Positions 1 to 9,393 are shown, counted from the stretch's first letter. The stretch is 34,249 nucleotides of DNA from Zemynaea arenosa (GCF_004614185.1 NZ_SPVF01000254.1:1-34249); one strand, 5' to 3'. A program made the numbers and translations. The notes: generated from the sequence alone by a model not told the origin.

Positions 1-137
1 AAGCCCAGGACGAACAGGCCGCAGCGGCCGCGCCCACGCCGCGCGCCGCCAAGGCGTCCGGCGCCAGGCGTCCCGCCGCTCCCCAGCCCAAGCGCATGGC
101 CAAGGCCGTGAGCGAGGACGACTGGGAAGAGTTCTGA
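1..137 (+). CDS. Methyl-accepting chemotaxis protein, C-terminal end only
   Basis: Only the last 44 codons are in the window, read from base 3 to the TGA at 135-137. The visible part is a low-complexity Ala/Pro/Lys-rich linker ending in SEDDWEEF. In chemoreceptors a C-terminal pentapeptide of the NWETF type (here DWEEF) on a flexible linker tethers the methyltransferase CheR and the methylesterase CheB. The linker-plus-pentapeptide arrangement and the cheR gene starting 160 bp downstream support the call. The sensor, HAMP and signalling domains lie outside the window, so ligand and topology cannot be stated. Confidence 0.85.
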   Translation, partial: AQDEQAAAAAPTPRAAKASGARRPAAPQPKRMAKAVSEDDWEEF

Positions 138-156
138 TCCGCTGTGTTTCGAAGGG

Positions 157-178
157 CCGCCCGCGCGGATGCGGGCGG
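157..178 (+). terminator. Possible terminator hairpin after the chemoreceptor gene
   Basis: A perfect 8-bp GC stem (CCGCCCGC at 157-164, GCGGGCGG at 171-178) encloses a 6-base loop, 20 bases after the receptor stop codon. The sequence after it (TCTCCCTCC) is pyrimidine-rich but has no real T-run, so it may pause or only weakly terminate. The rest of 138-295 shows no further gene and no clear promoter. Confidence 0.4.
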
Positions 179-295
179 TCTCCCTCCGCAGTTCCGCGCG
201 GTCCCCAGCTCCGACCGCCGCGCCGTTGACGTTGTAAGCAAGCCGTCCAGAAAACGCGGTCTTTACCACAGAAACATCAATTAGAAGTGCCGCAG

Positions 296-1135
296 ATGCG
301 AACGGACACGGTCAAGGAATTCAATTTCACGCACGCTGATTTCGAGCGCGTGCGTGGCCTCATCTACAAACGGGCGGGCATCTCGCTGGCCGACAGCAAG
401 CAGGAGATGGTCTACAGCCGCCTGGCGCGCCGCCTGCGCGCGACCGGCATCAACTCCTTTGCCACCTACCTGGACGACCTGGAAAGCGGCCGCATGGCCG
501 GCGAGTGGGAGTCGTTCACCAATGCGCTCACCACCAACCTGACCTCGTTCTTCCGCGAGGCGCACCATTTCCCGCTGCTGGCCGCGCACCTGAAAGGGCT
601 GCACGGGCAAGGGCCGCTCACCATCTGGTGCTGCGCCAGCTCCACCGGCGAGGAACCGTATTCGATCGCGATGACGGTCTGCGATGCGCTGGGCAGTCTC
701 GCGCCCAACGTGCAGATCGTGGCCACCGACATCGACACCAACGTGCTGGCCACGGCGGAAGCGGGCATCTACCCGGCCGAACGCGTGGCGCGCATGGACC
801 CGGCCCAGGTGAAGAAGTACTTCCTGCGCGGGAAGGGTGCGCAGGAAGGGATGGTGCGGGTGCGCCCCGAGCTGCGCAAGCTGGTGAGCTTCAAGCAGGT
901 CAACCTGCTGGCCGACAGCTGGCCCGTGAGCGGCCAGTTCGACGCCATCTTCTGCCGCAACGTGATGATCTATTTCGACAAGCCCACCCAGCGCCGCATC
1001 CTGGGCCGGTTTGTCCCGATGATGAAGCCTCATGCCTTGCTGTTCGCCGGCCACTCGGAGAACTTCCTGTATGTGTCGGAAGCGCTCAAGCTGCGCGGCA
1101 AGACGGTGTATGAACTGCTGGAGGCGCCCAAATGA
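296..1135 (+). CDS. cheR: Chemotaxis protein methyltransferase CheR
   Basis: CheR transfers methyl groups from S-adenosylmethionine to glutamates of chemoreceptors, the adaptation step opposed by CheB. The protein (279 aa) has the family layout: an N-terminal helical domain (FNFTHADFERVRGLIY near the start, then an Arg-rich receptor-contact helix) and a SAM-binding domain with the CheR glycine-loop motif ASSTGEEPYSIAM and the late motif FCRNVMIYFD. I chose the ATG at 296, which has AGAAG eight bases upstream; an in-frame GTG at 287 would add three residues and has no ribosome site. The stop overlaps the cheD start by four bases (ATGA), implying translational coupling. Its substrate tether is visible on the receptor tail just upstream. 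Confidence 0.96.
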   Translation: MRTDTVKEFNFTHADFERVRGLIYKRAGISLADSKQEMVYSRLARRLRATGINSFATYLDDLESGRMAGEWESFTNALTTNLTSFFREAHHFPLLAAHLKGLHGQGPLTIWCCASSTGEEPYSIAMTVCDALGSLAPNVQIVATDIDTNVLATAEAGIYPAERVARMDPAQVKKYFLRGKGAQEGMVRVRPELRKLVSFKQVNLLADSWPVSGQFDAIFCRNVMIYFDKPTQRRILGRFVPMMKPHALLFAGHSENFLYVSEALKLRGKTVYELLEAPK

Positions 1136-1737
1136 CCGATTTGCAGAAGCAGTTTGCAACCAACGTTTACTACGACCGTACTTTCGACTGCGACGCAGCC
1201 AAGATCCTGCCGGGCGAGTACTACTACACCGGCAAGGACATGCTGATCGTGACGGTGCTCGGCTCCTGCGTGTCCGCCTGCATCCGCGACCGCGTGACGG
1301 GCCTGGGCGGCATGAACCACTTCATGCTGCCCGATGGCGCAGGCGATGCCAACAGCCCGATCTCGGCCTCGATGCGCTACGGGACCTATGCGATGGAGGT
1401 CCTGATCAACGACCTGCTGAAGGCGGGCGCGCGGCGCGAGAACATGGAGGCCAAGGTGTTCGGCGGCGGCGCCGTGCTGCGCGGCTTCACGGCCATGAAC
1501 GTGGGTGAGCGCAACGCGGCCTTCGTGCTGAACTTCCTGAAGACCGAGAAGATGCGCGTGGTGGCGGAAGACCTGAACGACATCTACCCGCGCAAGGTGT
1601 ATTTCTTCCCCCGCACCGGGAAGGTGCTGGTCAAGAAGCTGATGCAGACCCATAACGACACGCTCGCCAAGCGCGAGCTCGATTACGCCAAGCGCCTCAA
1701 GGTGCAGCCGGTGGCCGGCGAAATCGATCTGTTCTGA
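1132..1737 (+). CDS. cheD: Chemoreceptor glutamine deamidase CheD
   Basis: CheD deamidates specific receptor glutamines to glutamates, creating methylation sites. The protein is 201 aa, normal for the family. The catalytic cysteine is Cys46 in LGSCVSAC and the partner histidine is His63 in GGMNHFMLP; the glycine-rich [10 protein letters not shown] follows. The ATG overlaps the cheR stop and has a strong GGAGG at 1120-1124, seven bases upstream. It lies between cheR and cheB, the usual betaproteobacterial order. In Bacillus CheD also works with the phosphatase CheC, but no CheC is visible here and CheZ fills that role instead. Confidence 0.96.
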   Translation: MTDLQKQFATNVYYDRTFDCDAAKILPGEYYYTGKDMLIVTVLGSCVSACIRDRVTGLGGMNHFMLPDGAGDANSPISASMRYGTYAMEVLINDLLKAGARRENMEAKVFGGGAVLRGFTAMNVGERNAAFVLNFLKTEKMRVVAEDLNDIYPRKVYFFPRTGKVLVKKLMQTHNDTLAKRELDYAKRLKVQPVAGEIDLF

Positions 1738-1760
1738 CTACGCTGGAAAGGCTCATAACA

Positions 1761-2834
1761 ATGACAATCAAAGTCCTGATTTGCGACGACTCGGCCCTGA
1801 TCCGCAGCGTCATGACCGAAATTATCTCCAGCCAGCCGGACATGCAGGTGGTCGGCGTCGCGCCCGATCCCCTGGTGGCGCGGGAGCTGATCAAGCAGAC
1901 CAACCCGGACGTGCTGACGCTGGACGTCGAGATGCCCAAGATGGACGGCCTCGATTTCCTGGAACGGCTGATGCGCCTGCGCCCCATGCCGGTCGTGATG
2001 GTCTCCTCGCTGACTGAACGCGGCTCCGAAATCACCCTGCGAGCATTGGAACTCGGCGCCGTGGACTTCGTCACCAAACCCAAGATCTCGATCCAGAGCG
2101 GGATGCGCGACTACGCGGAACTCATCGCCGACAAGATCCGCGCCGCCGCCAAGGCCCGCATCCAGCCGCGCACCCTGGCCCGTCCGGCCGGCGCCGGCCC
2201 CGCCGCCGGTCTGCCCCAGCTGCGCAATCCGCTCACTTCGTCCGAGAAGCTGATCATTATCGGCGCCTCGACCGGCGGCACCGAGGCGATCCGCGAGTTC
2301 CTGACCCAGATGCCGTCCGACTGCCCGGGCATCCTGATCGCCCAGCACATGCCGGAAGGGTTCACCACCTCGTTCGCCAAGCGCCTCGATAGCCTGTGCA
2401 AGATCAGCGTGGTGGAAGCGCGCGGCGACGAGCGCGTGCTGCCCGGCCACGCCTACATCGCGCCCGGCCACTCGCACCTGATGCTGGTGCGCTCCGGCGC
2501 CAACTACATGACGCGCATCGAGCAAAGCCCGCCCGTCAACCGCCACCGCCCGTCGGTGGACGTGCTGTTCCGCTCCGCCGCCCAGGGCGCGGGGAAGAAC
2601 GCGGTCGGCGTGATCCTGACCGGGATGGGCAAGGACGGCGCACAGGGCATGCTGGAGATGAAACAGGCCGGGGCGTATAATTTTGCGCAGGACGAGGCCT
2701 CGTGCGTCGTGTTCGGCATGCCGCGCGAAGCCATCGCGATCGGCGCCACGCACGAGACCGGGGCGCTGACGGCCTTGCCGGGAATGGTGCTTGGCCACCT
2801 GGCGGCCCACGGCAGCCGCGCGCTGCGGGTGTGA
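1761..2834 (+). CDS. cheB: Protein-glutamate methylesterase / response regulator CheB
   Basis: CheB removes receptor methyl groups and can deamidate receptors; phosphorylation by CheA activates it. The 357-aa protein has an N-terminal receiver domain (about 1-125) with the acidic pair Asp9/Asp10, phospho-acceptor Asp55 in [12 protein letters not shown] and the conserved Lys106, then a Pro/Ala/Arg linker (about 130-160) and the methylesterase domain. The catalytic triad is all present: Ser170 (GASTGG), His196 (AQHMPEG) and Asp292 (GMGKDGA), each offset by six from the E. coli numbering. An AAAGG element precedes the ATG. It is 23 bp downstream of cheD and probably in the same transcript. Confidence 0.97.
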   Translation: MTIKVLICDDSALIRSVMTEIISSQPDMQVVGVAPDPLVARELIKQTNPDVLTLDVEMPKMDGLDFLERLMRLRPMPVVMVSSLTERGSEITLRALELGAVDFVTKPKISIQSGMRDYAELIADKIRAAAKARIQPRTLARPAGAGPAAGLPQLRNPLTSSEKLIIIGASTGGTEAIREFLTQMPSDCPGILIAQHMPEGFTTSFAKRLDSLCKISVVEARGDERVLPGHAYIAPGHSHLMLVRSGANYMTRIEQSPPVNRHRPSVDVLFRSAAQGAGKNAVGVILTGMGKDGAQGMLEMKQAGAYNFAQDEASCVVFGMPREAIAIGATHETGALTALPGMVLGHLAAHGSRALRV

Positions 2835-2858
2835 TTTTCCCCTTCGTCAAGGGGAAAA
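2835..2858 (+). terminator. Perfect inverted repeat directly after cheB
   Basis: TTTTCCCCTT (2835-2844) pairs perfectly with AAGGGGAAAA (2849-2858) across a 4-base CGTC loop. It begins at the base after the cheB stop. No T-run follows on the plus strand beyond the stem, so it is not a textbook intrinsic terminator, but it could protect the 3' end of the cheRDB message or attenuate read-through into cheY. Confidence 0.45.
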
Positions 2859-2926
2859 ACGGCCCGGCGGAGCGCGTCTGTTCCACGCCACTTTTATCGC
2901 TTTGCGGCAACAAAAAATGCTATCCT

Positions 2927-2953
2927 TAAGGTTGCACCCGGCATGGCCGGCGT
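2927..2953 (+). promoter_or_regulatory. Weak FliA (sigma-28)-like promoter upstream of cheY
   Basis: TAAGGTTG (2927-2934), an 11-base spacer and GCCGGCGT (2946-2953) match the E. coli sigma-28 consensus TAAAGTTT-N11-GCCGATAA at 6/8 and 4/8 positions, with the spacer exactly right. The -10 half is poor beyond GCCG. The site lies in the 160-bp gap between cheB and cheY, where a separate promoter would make sense. This is a visual match only. Confidence 0.25.
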
Positions 2954-2994
2954 AGCCTACAAACCCAGAGTAGAAGATTCGACCGGAGTAATTC

Positions 2995-3387
2995 ATGGCA
3001 GATCCAAAGATGCGTTTTTTAGTGGTAGACGATTTCTCGACGATGCGGCGCATCGTGCGGAATCTGTTGAAGGAACTGGGTTATGCCAATGTGGATGAGG
3101 CAGAAGACGGCGTGATGGCGCTGGCCAAGCTGCGCAGCGAGCCGTTCGATTTCGTGGTCTCGGACTGGAACATGCCGAACATGGACGGCCTCACCATGCT
3201 GCAGAATATCCGTGCCGATCCCCAGCTGGCCAAGCTGCCGGTGCTGATGGTGACCGCCGAGGCCAAGAAGGAAAACATCATCGCGGCCGCGCAGGCGGGC
3301 GCCAACGGCTACGTCGTGAAACCGTTCACCGCGGCCACTCTGGACGAGAAGCTGAACAAGATCTTCGAGAAGCTGGGAACGGCTTAA
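2995..3387 (+). CDS. cheY: Chemotaxis response regulator CheY
   Basis: CheY, phosphorylated by CheA, binds the flagellar switch protein FliM and changes motor rotation. It is a single receiver domain of 130 aa. All diagnostic residues fall at the E. coli CheY positions: Asp12/Asp13, phospho-acceptor Asp57, Thr87, Tyr106 and Lys109. The [12 protein letters not shown] segment around Asp57 is typical of flagellar CheY. CGGAG six bases upstream supports the ATG. cheZ starts one base after the stop, so regulator and phosphatase are co-expressed. Confidence 0.97.
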   Translation: MADPKMRFLVVDDFSTMRRIVRNLLKELGYANVDEAEDGVMALAKLRSEPFDFVVSDWNMPNMDGLTMLQNIRADPQLAKLPVLMVTAEAKKENIIAAAQAGANGYVVKPFTAATLDEKLNKIFEKLGTA

Positions 3388-3388
3388 C

Positions 3389-4027
3389 ATGGGCGAGCAG
3401 AACGCCGCGGAACTCCAGTCGAACGACGAGTTCCTGAGCCGGATCGGGCACATGACCCGGTCCCTGCACGAGAACCTGCGCGGTCTCGGGCTGGACAAGC
3501 TGATCGAAAAAGCCGCCAACGACATCCCCGATGCGCGCGACCGGCTGTCCTACGTTGCCCGCATGAGCGAGCAGGCCGCCAAGCGCGTGCTCGACGCAAC
3601 CGACGCTGCGATGCCGCTGCAGGATGGCGTGGATGCCTCGGCCGCCGAGCTGTCCACCAAGTGGCAGGCGCTGCTCGCTGGCAGCGGCCCGACCGATGCG
3701 GAGTGGCGCGCGCTGGCGCAGCAGACCATGGCCGCACTGGCCTCGTCGCAGCAGGCCGCCACCGCCACCAAGGCCCACCTCATGGACATCATGATGGCCC
3801 AGGACTTCCAGGACCTGACCGGCCAGGTGATTACGCGCGTGACCACGATCGCCCAGAACCTCGAACAGCAGCTCGTGCAACTGCTGGTCGATTTCGCCCC
3901 CGCCGAGGTGCGCAAGGACCTCGACGACAGCCTGCTCAACGGTCCGCAGATCAACCCGGAAGGGAACAGCGAAGTCGTTGCCAACCAGAGCCAGGTGGAC
4001 GATCTGCTCGACAGCCTGGGTTTCTGA
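3389..4027 (+). CDS. cheZ: CheY-P phosphatase CheZ
   Basis: CheZ dephosphorylates CheY-P and so resets the motor signal. The protein (212 aa) is nearly all helical. The catalytic segment MMAQDFQDLTGQ (135-146) carries Asp142 and Gln146, equivalent to E. coli Asp143 and Gln147. The extreme C-terminus, QVDDLLDSLGF (202-212), is the amphipathic CheY-tethering helix and closely matches the E. coli tail. It starts one base after cheY. Confidence 0.97.
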   Translation: MGEQNAAELQSNDEFLSRIGHMTRSLHENLRGLGLDKLIEKAANDIPDARDRLSYVARMSEQAAKRVLDATDAAMPLQDGVDASAAELSTKWQALLAGSGPTDAEWRALAQQTMAALASSQQAATATKAHLMDIMMAQDFQDLTGQVITRVTTIAQNLEQQLVQLLVDFAPAEVRKDLDDSLLNGPQINPEGNSEVVANQSQVDDLLDSLGF

Positions 4028-4066
4028 GAACACGGGCGCCAGGCGCCCGATCCTTCTTGCCACACC

Positions 4067-5275
4067 ATGCACGACAAAAATTTCCTGGTCCGTGAACCGC
4101 TGCTCGATCCGAAGCAGCGCGTCCTTGGGTATGAACTCTCCTGGCAGCAGCACAAAGGGCAGGTCGTCACCGGCGACGACCTGGAGGCGCTGGTCGCCTT
4201 CGTCGCGCGCCATGTGCACCACGCGGAATACGGCTGGCTCCTGAAGGACAAGGTCCTGTTCCTGGATGCGGTGCCGCAGATGCTGTCGCTCGACGCACTC
4301 TATGAACTGCCGGTCGAGAAGACCGTGCTGACCCTGCGGGCGCAGGACTTCGCCTCGGCGGACACCGTGTCCGCAGCCCAGGGGCTGCGCGCGGGCGGCC
4401 TGGGCGTCTCGATCCGCGGTGCGGACGTGGCGCGGCTGCCAAAGAATCTCTCGCAAGTGTGCTCCCACGTGGAAGTGCGCTTCACCGACTCCGACGTGGG
4501 CGCGCAGGCGCGTACCTACGCGGCGCTGAAGCAGGCCAATGTGCGCATGGTGGGCCGCCCGGTCACCACCTGGTCCGACTACGATGCCTGTGCCGCGCTG
4601 GGGCTCGATGCCTTCGTGGGCAAGCTGCACCTCACGCCGCGTCCTGGCACTCCGGTCAAGGGCATGAACCCGGCCCAGACCATCATCCTGCAGCTGATGC
4701 AGATGGTGCAGCAGAACGAGGACATCCCCAAGATCGAGAATGTGCTCAAGCGCGATCCGGCGCTGTCGTACAAGCTCCTTCGTTTCATTAACTCGGCCGG
4801 CTTTGGCGCCGCGCGCGAGATCCAGTCGCTGCGCCAGGCCATCGCGATGCTCGGCTACGCGCCGCTGTACCGCTGGCTCACGCTGCTGCTGGCGACCGCC
4901 TCGACCTCGGGCTACTCGCCGGTGCTGATGGAAACCGCCGTGGTGCGCGGCCGCCTGGCCGAGCTGCTGGGCCAGAAGGCGCTGCCGCGCGGCGAAGGTG
5001 AGAACCTGTTCGTGACCGGCATGTTCTCGCTGCTGGACCGCCTGCTTGGCCTGCCGATGAAGGAAGTGCTGGACACCATCCAGCTGCCGGAGGAAGTGGT
5101 GCGTGCGTTGCTCACGCGCGGCGGCATGTACGGGCCTTACCTCGCGCTGGCCGAAGCCTGCGAACTCAATTCGCAGCTGGTCGAGTCGCTGGCCGCCTCG
5201 CTGTCCATCACCCCCGAAGAAGTCAACGCCGCGCACCTCAATGCGCTGGCGTGGGCGCAGAGCGTGCAGTCTTGA
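4067..5275 (+). CDS. EAL/HDOD domain signalling protein (YuxH-type)
   Basis: The 402-aa protein combines an N-terminal EAL-like domain (about 1-190) with a C-terminal HDOD domain (about 197-390). The EAL part is degenerate: the position of the EAL motif reads YELSWQ, so c-di-GMP hydrolysis is unlikely and a binding or scaffold role is more probable. The HDOD part has the typical segment IENVLKRDPALSYKLLRFIN followed by the LRQAIAMLGY helix. HDOD proteins act in bacterial signalling and regulation, but the exact role of most is unknown. It lies 39 bp after cheZ on the same strand, suggesting a link between c-di-GMP signalling and motility (inference). Its stop overlaps the likely start of the next gene. 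Confidence 0.85.
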   Translation: MHDKNFLVREPLLDPKQRVLGYELSWQQHKGQVVTGDDLEALVAFVARHVHHAEYGWLLKDKVLFLDAVPQMLSLDALYELPVEKTVLTLRAQDFASADTVSAAQGLRAGGLGVSIRGADVARLPKNLSQVCSHVEVRFTDSDVGAQARTYAALKQANVRMVGRPVTTWSDYDACAALGLDAFVGKLHLTPRPGTPVKGMNPAQTIILQLMQMVQQNEDIPKIENVLKRDPALSYKLLRFINSAGFGAAREIQSLRQAIAMLGYAPLYRWLTLLLATASTSGYSPVLMETAVVRGRLAELLGQKALPRGEGENLFVTGMFSLLDRLLGLPMKEVLDTIQLPEEVVRALLTRGGMYGPYLALAEACELNSQLVESLAASLSITPEEVNAAHLNALAWAQSVQS

Positions 5276-6057
5276 GCGGCCGCGCCGCCGCGCTCCGGCT
5301 GTTGCTGGCCGCCGCACTGTTTTCGGCTGGCGCCTGCGCGCAGGAGGCGCCTCCGGCGCCCGATGCCAACGCCAAGGTCGAAGTCAGCGCCATCCGCAAT
5401 CCGGACCTCAAGAAGTACCGCAGCCTCGTTGCGGGGCTGGATGAATTCGAGGACCAGCGGGCGCGCTACGCACCCAATGCGACCGAGCTGCGCTTCCGCT
5501 TTTGGCCGCGCAACTTCGGCAAGGGCGACCCACTGGCCAACCTGCAGCTGAAGATCAGCGGCGAGAGCGATTCCTTGCTCGTGCCGCTGGATGCCAATGG
5601 CACCTTCGTCGTCCCGCGCAACGAGCGTGCCTACGACGAGGATGCGGACCTGGTCCTCAACCGCAAGAAGGGTGAGCTGCGGGCCTTTCCCTACGTGCGC
5701 ACACCCGGGCTGCCGGCCACCGTGCGGCGCCTGGGCGACCACCGCCTTGAATGCCGCGTGATCGTCGCGGTGGCCAAGAAGGACATAGGCCTGCTGCTGA
5801 CCGCGACCATCAACACCATCCTGCTGACCACCGACTGGTGCAGTTCCAGCAAGGGTAGCTGGGGCATGGACTCGGAGTACGAGCTCGATGGCGCCACTCT
5901 CCGCGAGGGTGGCCGTAGCCAGGAGCTGGTGGTGCGAGGCCGGTCCTACCAGATCCCGATGCACGACCCGTCCTGGTCCAATGACGCGCTGATCGAAATG
6001 CGCCCCAAGCACGAATCCCAGATTGGCCCAGCGAGCTCCGAAGGCGCCGGGGACTGA
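5272..6057 (+). CDS. Secreted protein of unrecognised family, first of a tandem pair
   Basis: I do not recognise the family. From a TTG at 5272, which overlaps the previous gene's TGA, the protein has 261 aa with a signal peptide (hydrophobic run at about 6-20, likely cleavage after ACA at 21-23). A GTG at 5251 is an alternative start. The rest is a soluble beta-rich-looking domain with two cysteines (Cys161 in HRLECRV, Cys190 in DWCSS) that could form a disulfide. It is clearly homologous to the next gene: 26 of 33 residues are identical between its residues 36-68 and residues 32-64 of the neighbour. It lacks the neighbour's C-terminal extension. Periplasmic or outer-membrane location is inferred from the signal peptide only. 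Confidence 0.75.
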   Translation: MSGRAAALRLLLAAALFSAGACAQEAPPAPDANAKVEVSAIRNPDLKKYRSLVAGLDEFEDQRARYAPNATELRFRFWPRNFGKGDPLANLQLKISGESDSLLVPLDANGTFVVPRNERAYDEDADLVLNRKKGELRAFPYVRTPGLPATVRRLGDHRLECRVIVAVAKKDIGLLLTATINTILLTTDWCSSSKGSWGMDSEYELDGATLREGGRSQELVVRGRSYQIPMHDPSWSNDALIEMRPKHESQIGPASSEGAGD

Positions 6058-6147
6058 GTGCCGAAATTTCGGCCCTCAGGGAGCGTCATGCAAACCTTCG
6101 TGGCTGTTTGTTGAGCAAACGTCAAGCGCCGTGCGAGGATGCGCGCT

Positions 6148-7245
6148 ATGAATACACGCCCCCTCATTCTCCTCGCCCTGCTGGCCTGCTTCAACGCCGC
6201 AGCCCAGACCACCCCCGCAACGGACAACGCCGAACCCACCGTGGAAGTCAGCGCGGTCCGCAACCCCGAGCTGCACAAGTACCGCAGCCTGGTGGCGGGC
6301 CTCGACGCCTTCGAAGCCAACCGCCAGCGCTATGCGCCCAAGGTGGACCAGCTGCGCTTCCGTCTCTGGCCCACCTGGCGCACCAAGGGCGACGACCCGT
6401 TCGCGAATCTGCAGCTCAAGCTGGTCGGCGAGAGCGAGCCGCTTGCCGTACCAGTCGATGCCAACGGCGTATTCGTTCTGCCGCGCAGTGAGCGGGCCTA
6501 CGATGAGAACGCGGAACTGATCCTCAACCGCCGCAAGAACGAGTTCTCCGGTTTTCCCTACGTGCGCACGCCCGGCCTGCCCGCCAACGTGCGGCGCCTG
6601 GGCGACCACCGCCTGGAATGCCGGGTGGTCGTCGCGATCGGAAAGAAGGAGATCGGCCTGCTCGCCACCGCCGCCGCCAACACGCTGCTGCTCACCACTG
6701 ACTGGTGCAGCTCCAAGCGCACCTCCTGGGGGCTGAACGCCGAATACGAGCTTGATGGAGCCACGCTGCGCGAGGGCAGCCGCAGCGTGGAGCTGCAGGT
6801 GCAGGGCCGGCACTATCAGGTGCCGATGAGCGACACCAGCTGGTCGGACGAGGCCTTGATCGAGCTGCGGCCCATGCACGTGCCGACACCCGAGGAGATG
6901 GCCCAGCCGTTCGGCCGCACCATGTACGTGCTGGGCACCATGAACGAGTGGGGGCCGGCATCGCGCTTGCGCAAGGTGGAAGAGGGCGTGTACCGGGCCA
7001 GGGTCTGGCTGCGCAAGGGCCGGCAGGAATTCAAGATCGGCGCCGTCAAGTTCGAAGGCATCGACCTGGGTGGCACGGCGGAGGGCGAGGTGGTGAAGCC
7101 GGGCACGCCGGCCACGCTCACCAGCAAGGGCGCGAAGCTCGCGCTCCAGGTGGACAAGCCGGCCGATTATATTTTTACGCTCGACGTGCGCGACGAGACG
7201 GCGCCGAAGCTGACGGTCAGCCTGGCGCCCGCCGAAGCGAAATAA
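6148..7245 (+). CDS. Secreted protein of unrecognised family with extra C-terminal domain, second of a tandem pair
   Basis: The protein has 365 aa from the ATG at 6148 (GAGGA at 6135-6139, eight bases upstream; an ATG at 6139 would add three residues). A signal peptide is evident, with likely cleavage after NAAA at 16-19. Residues about 30-245 align with the whole mature part of the upstream gene, including the Cys158/Cys187 pair with the same 29-residue spacing. Residues about 250-365 are an addition absent from the paralog. It starts with a strand carrying MYVLGTMNEWG and continues with GVYRARVWLRKGRQEFKIG, a pattern typical of starch-binding/early-set carbohydrate-binding modules. Glycan binding is inference. 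It ends directly against the panC stop, so the two genes converge with no spacer. Confidence 0.8.
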   Translation: MNTRPLILLALLACFNAAAQTTPATDNAEPTVEVSAVRNPELHKYRSLVAGLDAFEANRQRYAPKVDQLRFRLWPTWRTKGDDPFANLQLKLVGESEPLAVPVDANGVFVLPRSERAYDENAELILNRRKNEFSGFPYVRTPGLPANVRRLGDHRLECRVVVAIGKKEIGLLATAAANTLLLTTDWCSSKRTSWGLNAEYELDGATLREGSRSVELQVQGRHYQVPMSDTSWSDEALIELRPMHVPTPEEMAQPFGRTMYVLGTMNEWGPASRLRKVEEGVYRARVWLRKGRQEFKIGAVKFEGIDLGGTAEGEVVKPGTPATLTSKGAKLALQVDKPADYIFTLDVRDETAPKLTVSLAPAEAK

Positions 7246-8115
<870 letters not shown>

Positions 8116-9051
8116 TTATTCTTGTGCTACGGGCGCATAGGCGAGACGCACGTAGATCGGCGCGAAGGGCTCGGCCTGTGTGATCTCGATGAGGGTTTCC
8201 TTGGCCAGCTCCAGCATGGCGACGAAGTGTACGACCACCACCGGCACGCTGGCGCGCAGGTTGAACAGCTCCGCAAACTCCACGAAGCGGGCCGACTGCA
8301 GCTGGCGCAGGATCATCGACATGTGCTCGCGCACCGACAGCTCTTCGCGCGAGATGGTGTGGTGCTGGGTCAGTTTGGCGCGCTTGAGGATGTCGGCGAA
8401 GGCCTGCTGCAGCTCGTCCAGGCTCACCTTGGGCTGCAGCGGCACCAGCGACTTCTCGATGTGCACGCGCGTCTTCACGAAATCGCGCTCGGCTTGCGGC
8501 AGGGTGTTGAGCTCCTGGGCGGCCAGCTTGATCTGCTCATATTCAAGCAGCTTGCGCACCAGTTCCGCGCGCGGGTCGTCGTGCTCGCCGGCGTCCAGGT
8601 CGGGCGCGCGCTGCGGCAGCAGCATGCGCGACTTGATCTCGATGAGCATCGCGGCCATGAGCAGGTACTCGGCGGCCAGCTCCAGGTTGTGCAGGCGGAT
8701 CTGCTCCACGTATTCCAGGTACTGCAGGGTGACCTGCGCGAGCGGAATGTCGAGGATGTTGAAGTTCTGCTTGCGGATCAGGTACAGCAGCAGGTCGAGC
8801 GGACCTTCGAAGGCGTCGAGGAAGATCTCGAGCGCATCGGGCGGAATGTACAGGTCCGTCGGCAGCTTGGTGACCGGCTCGCCATACAGCTTGGCGATCG
8901 CGAAGGCGTCGGCGGATGCGGCGCTGGCGTCATCCGCCGCGGGGGCGGATGCGTCCGCAGCGGACGTCTCGTCCGCGCCGGACGGCGCAGCCGGATCGAG
9001 TCCGGCGGCCGCGTCGTCGAGCGTCTCGGCCGCCGCCTCGTTCGGCAACAT
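8116..9051 (-). CDS. scpA: Segregation and condensation protein ScpA
   Basis: ScpA is the kleisin that bridges SMC heads and binds ScpB in the condensin-like chromosome segregation complex. The protein is 311 aa from the ATG at 9051. Its first roughly 65 residues are an Ala/Asp-rich acidic stretch with low complexity, unlike most family members. Then comes the conserved N-terminal kleisin motif ([20 protein letters not shown]), the middle helical region and the C-terminal winged-helix part. A longer reading frame to 9162 would overlap the upstream small gene and is rejected. scpB is not in the window. Confidence 0.93.
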   Translation of the reverse strand: MLPNEAAAETLDDAAAGLDPAAPSGADETSAADASAPAADDASAASADAFAIAKLYGEPVTKLPTDLYIPPDALEIFLDAFEGPLDLLLYLIRKQNFNILDIPLAQVTLQYLEYVEQIRLHNLELAAEYLLMAAMLIEIKSRMLLPQRAPDLDAGEHDDPRAELVRKLLEYEQIKLAAQELNTLPQAERDFVKTRVHIEKSLVPLQPKVSLDELQQAFADILKRAKLTQHHTISREELSVREHMSMILRQLQSARFVEFAELFNLRASVPVVVVHFVAMLELAKETLIEITQAEPFAPIYVRLAYAPVAQE

Positions 9052-9068
9052 GGGTGTGCCTGGCCGGC

Positions 9069-9278
9069 TTAGACCTTGGACTGGTACACGTACGCGTTCT
9101 GCTTGACGCGCGATTCGGCGATGCGGCGCTGCTCGTCCAGCGTCTGCGGCGCCTTGTCCCACAGCAGGGCGCGACCCTGGCGCTGGCCTTCCTCGATGGC
9201 CGGCTTCTGCTGCTTCAGCTGGGCGATGAACTGGGTGTGGTCGGAGACGTACGATTTATTCTGTTTCAGGAATTTCAT
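9069..9278 (-). CDS. DUF3460 family small protein
   Basis: A 69-aa soluble protein with the hallmark segment [15 protein letters not shown] followed by LDEQRR and a tail ending [10 protein letters not shown] recognise this as the DUF3460 family, which is common in betaproteobacteria and of unknown function. I took the ATG at 9278 (MKFLKQN); a GTG at 9302 is possible. No strong ribosome site supports either. It lies 17 bp upstream of scpA and appears to be the first gene of a DUF3460-scpA-panC operon. Confidence 0.8.
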   Translation of the reverse strand: MKFLKQNKSYVSDHTQFIAQLKQQKPAIEEGQRQGRALLWDKAPQTLDEQRRIAESRVKQNAYVYQSKV

Positions 9279-9310
9279 GATCCGGTCAGGCGTAAAAAAC
9301 ACGACCCATC

Positions 9311-9316
9311 ATTTTA
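9311..9316 (-). promoter_or_regulatory. Likely -10 element for the DUF3460-scpA-panC operon
   Basis: On the minus strand the sequence reads GGGTAAAATGATG, giving a TAAAAT hexamer about 33 bases before the ATG at 9278. The -35 region is not recognisable. The same GGTAAAATG core precedes metG (14731-14736), and TAAAAT precedes gltX, which supports its being a promoter element. Confidence 0.4.
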
Positions 9317-9364
9317 CCCTGAGCATGCACGCCGGGCGATATTTTCTCGTGGTAATTCCGCCGG

Positions 9365-9393
9365 TTCGCAACGAGAAGTTGCTCATGTACAAT
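9365..9393 (+). promoter_or_regulatory. Sigma-70 promoter for the membrane spermidine-synthase-like gene
   Basis: TTCGCA (9365-9370) and TACAAT (9388-9393) are separated by exactly 17 bases, matching the consensus at 4/6 and 5/6 positions. Transcription would start near 9400, giving a leader of about 22 bases that contains the GGGGG ribosome site at 9411-9415. This fixes the gene start at 9423. Confidence 0.6.

Noticed and set aside
3326..5317. 663-codon open frame on the minus strand opposite cheZ and the HDOD gene
   Set aside because: No recognisable motifs and it overlaps two well-supported genes.
9052..9162. Extended N-terminus of scpA
   Set aside because: It would overlap the DUF3460 gene and encodes Arg-rich residues unlike the family.
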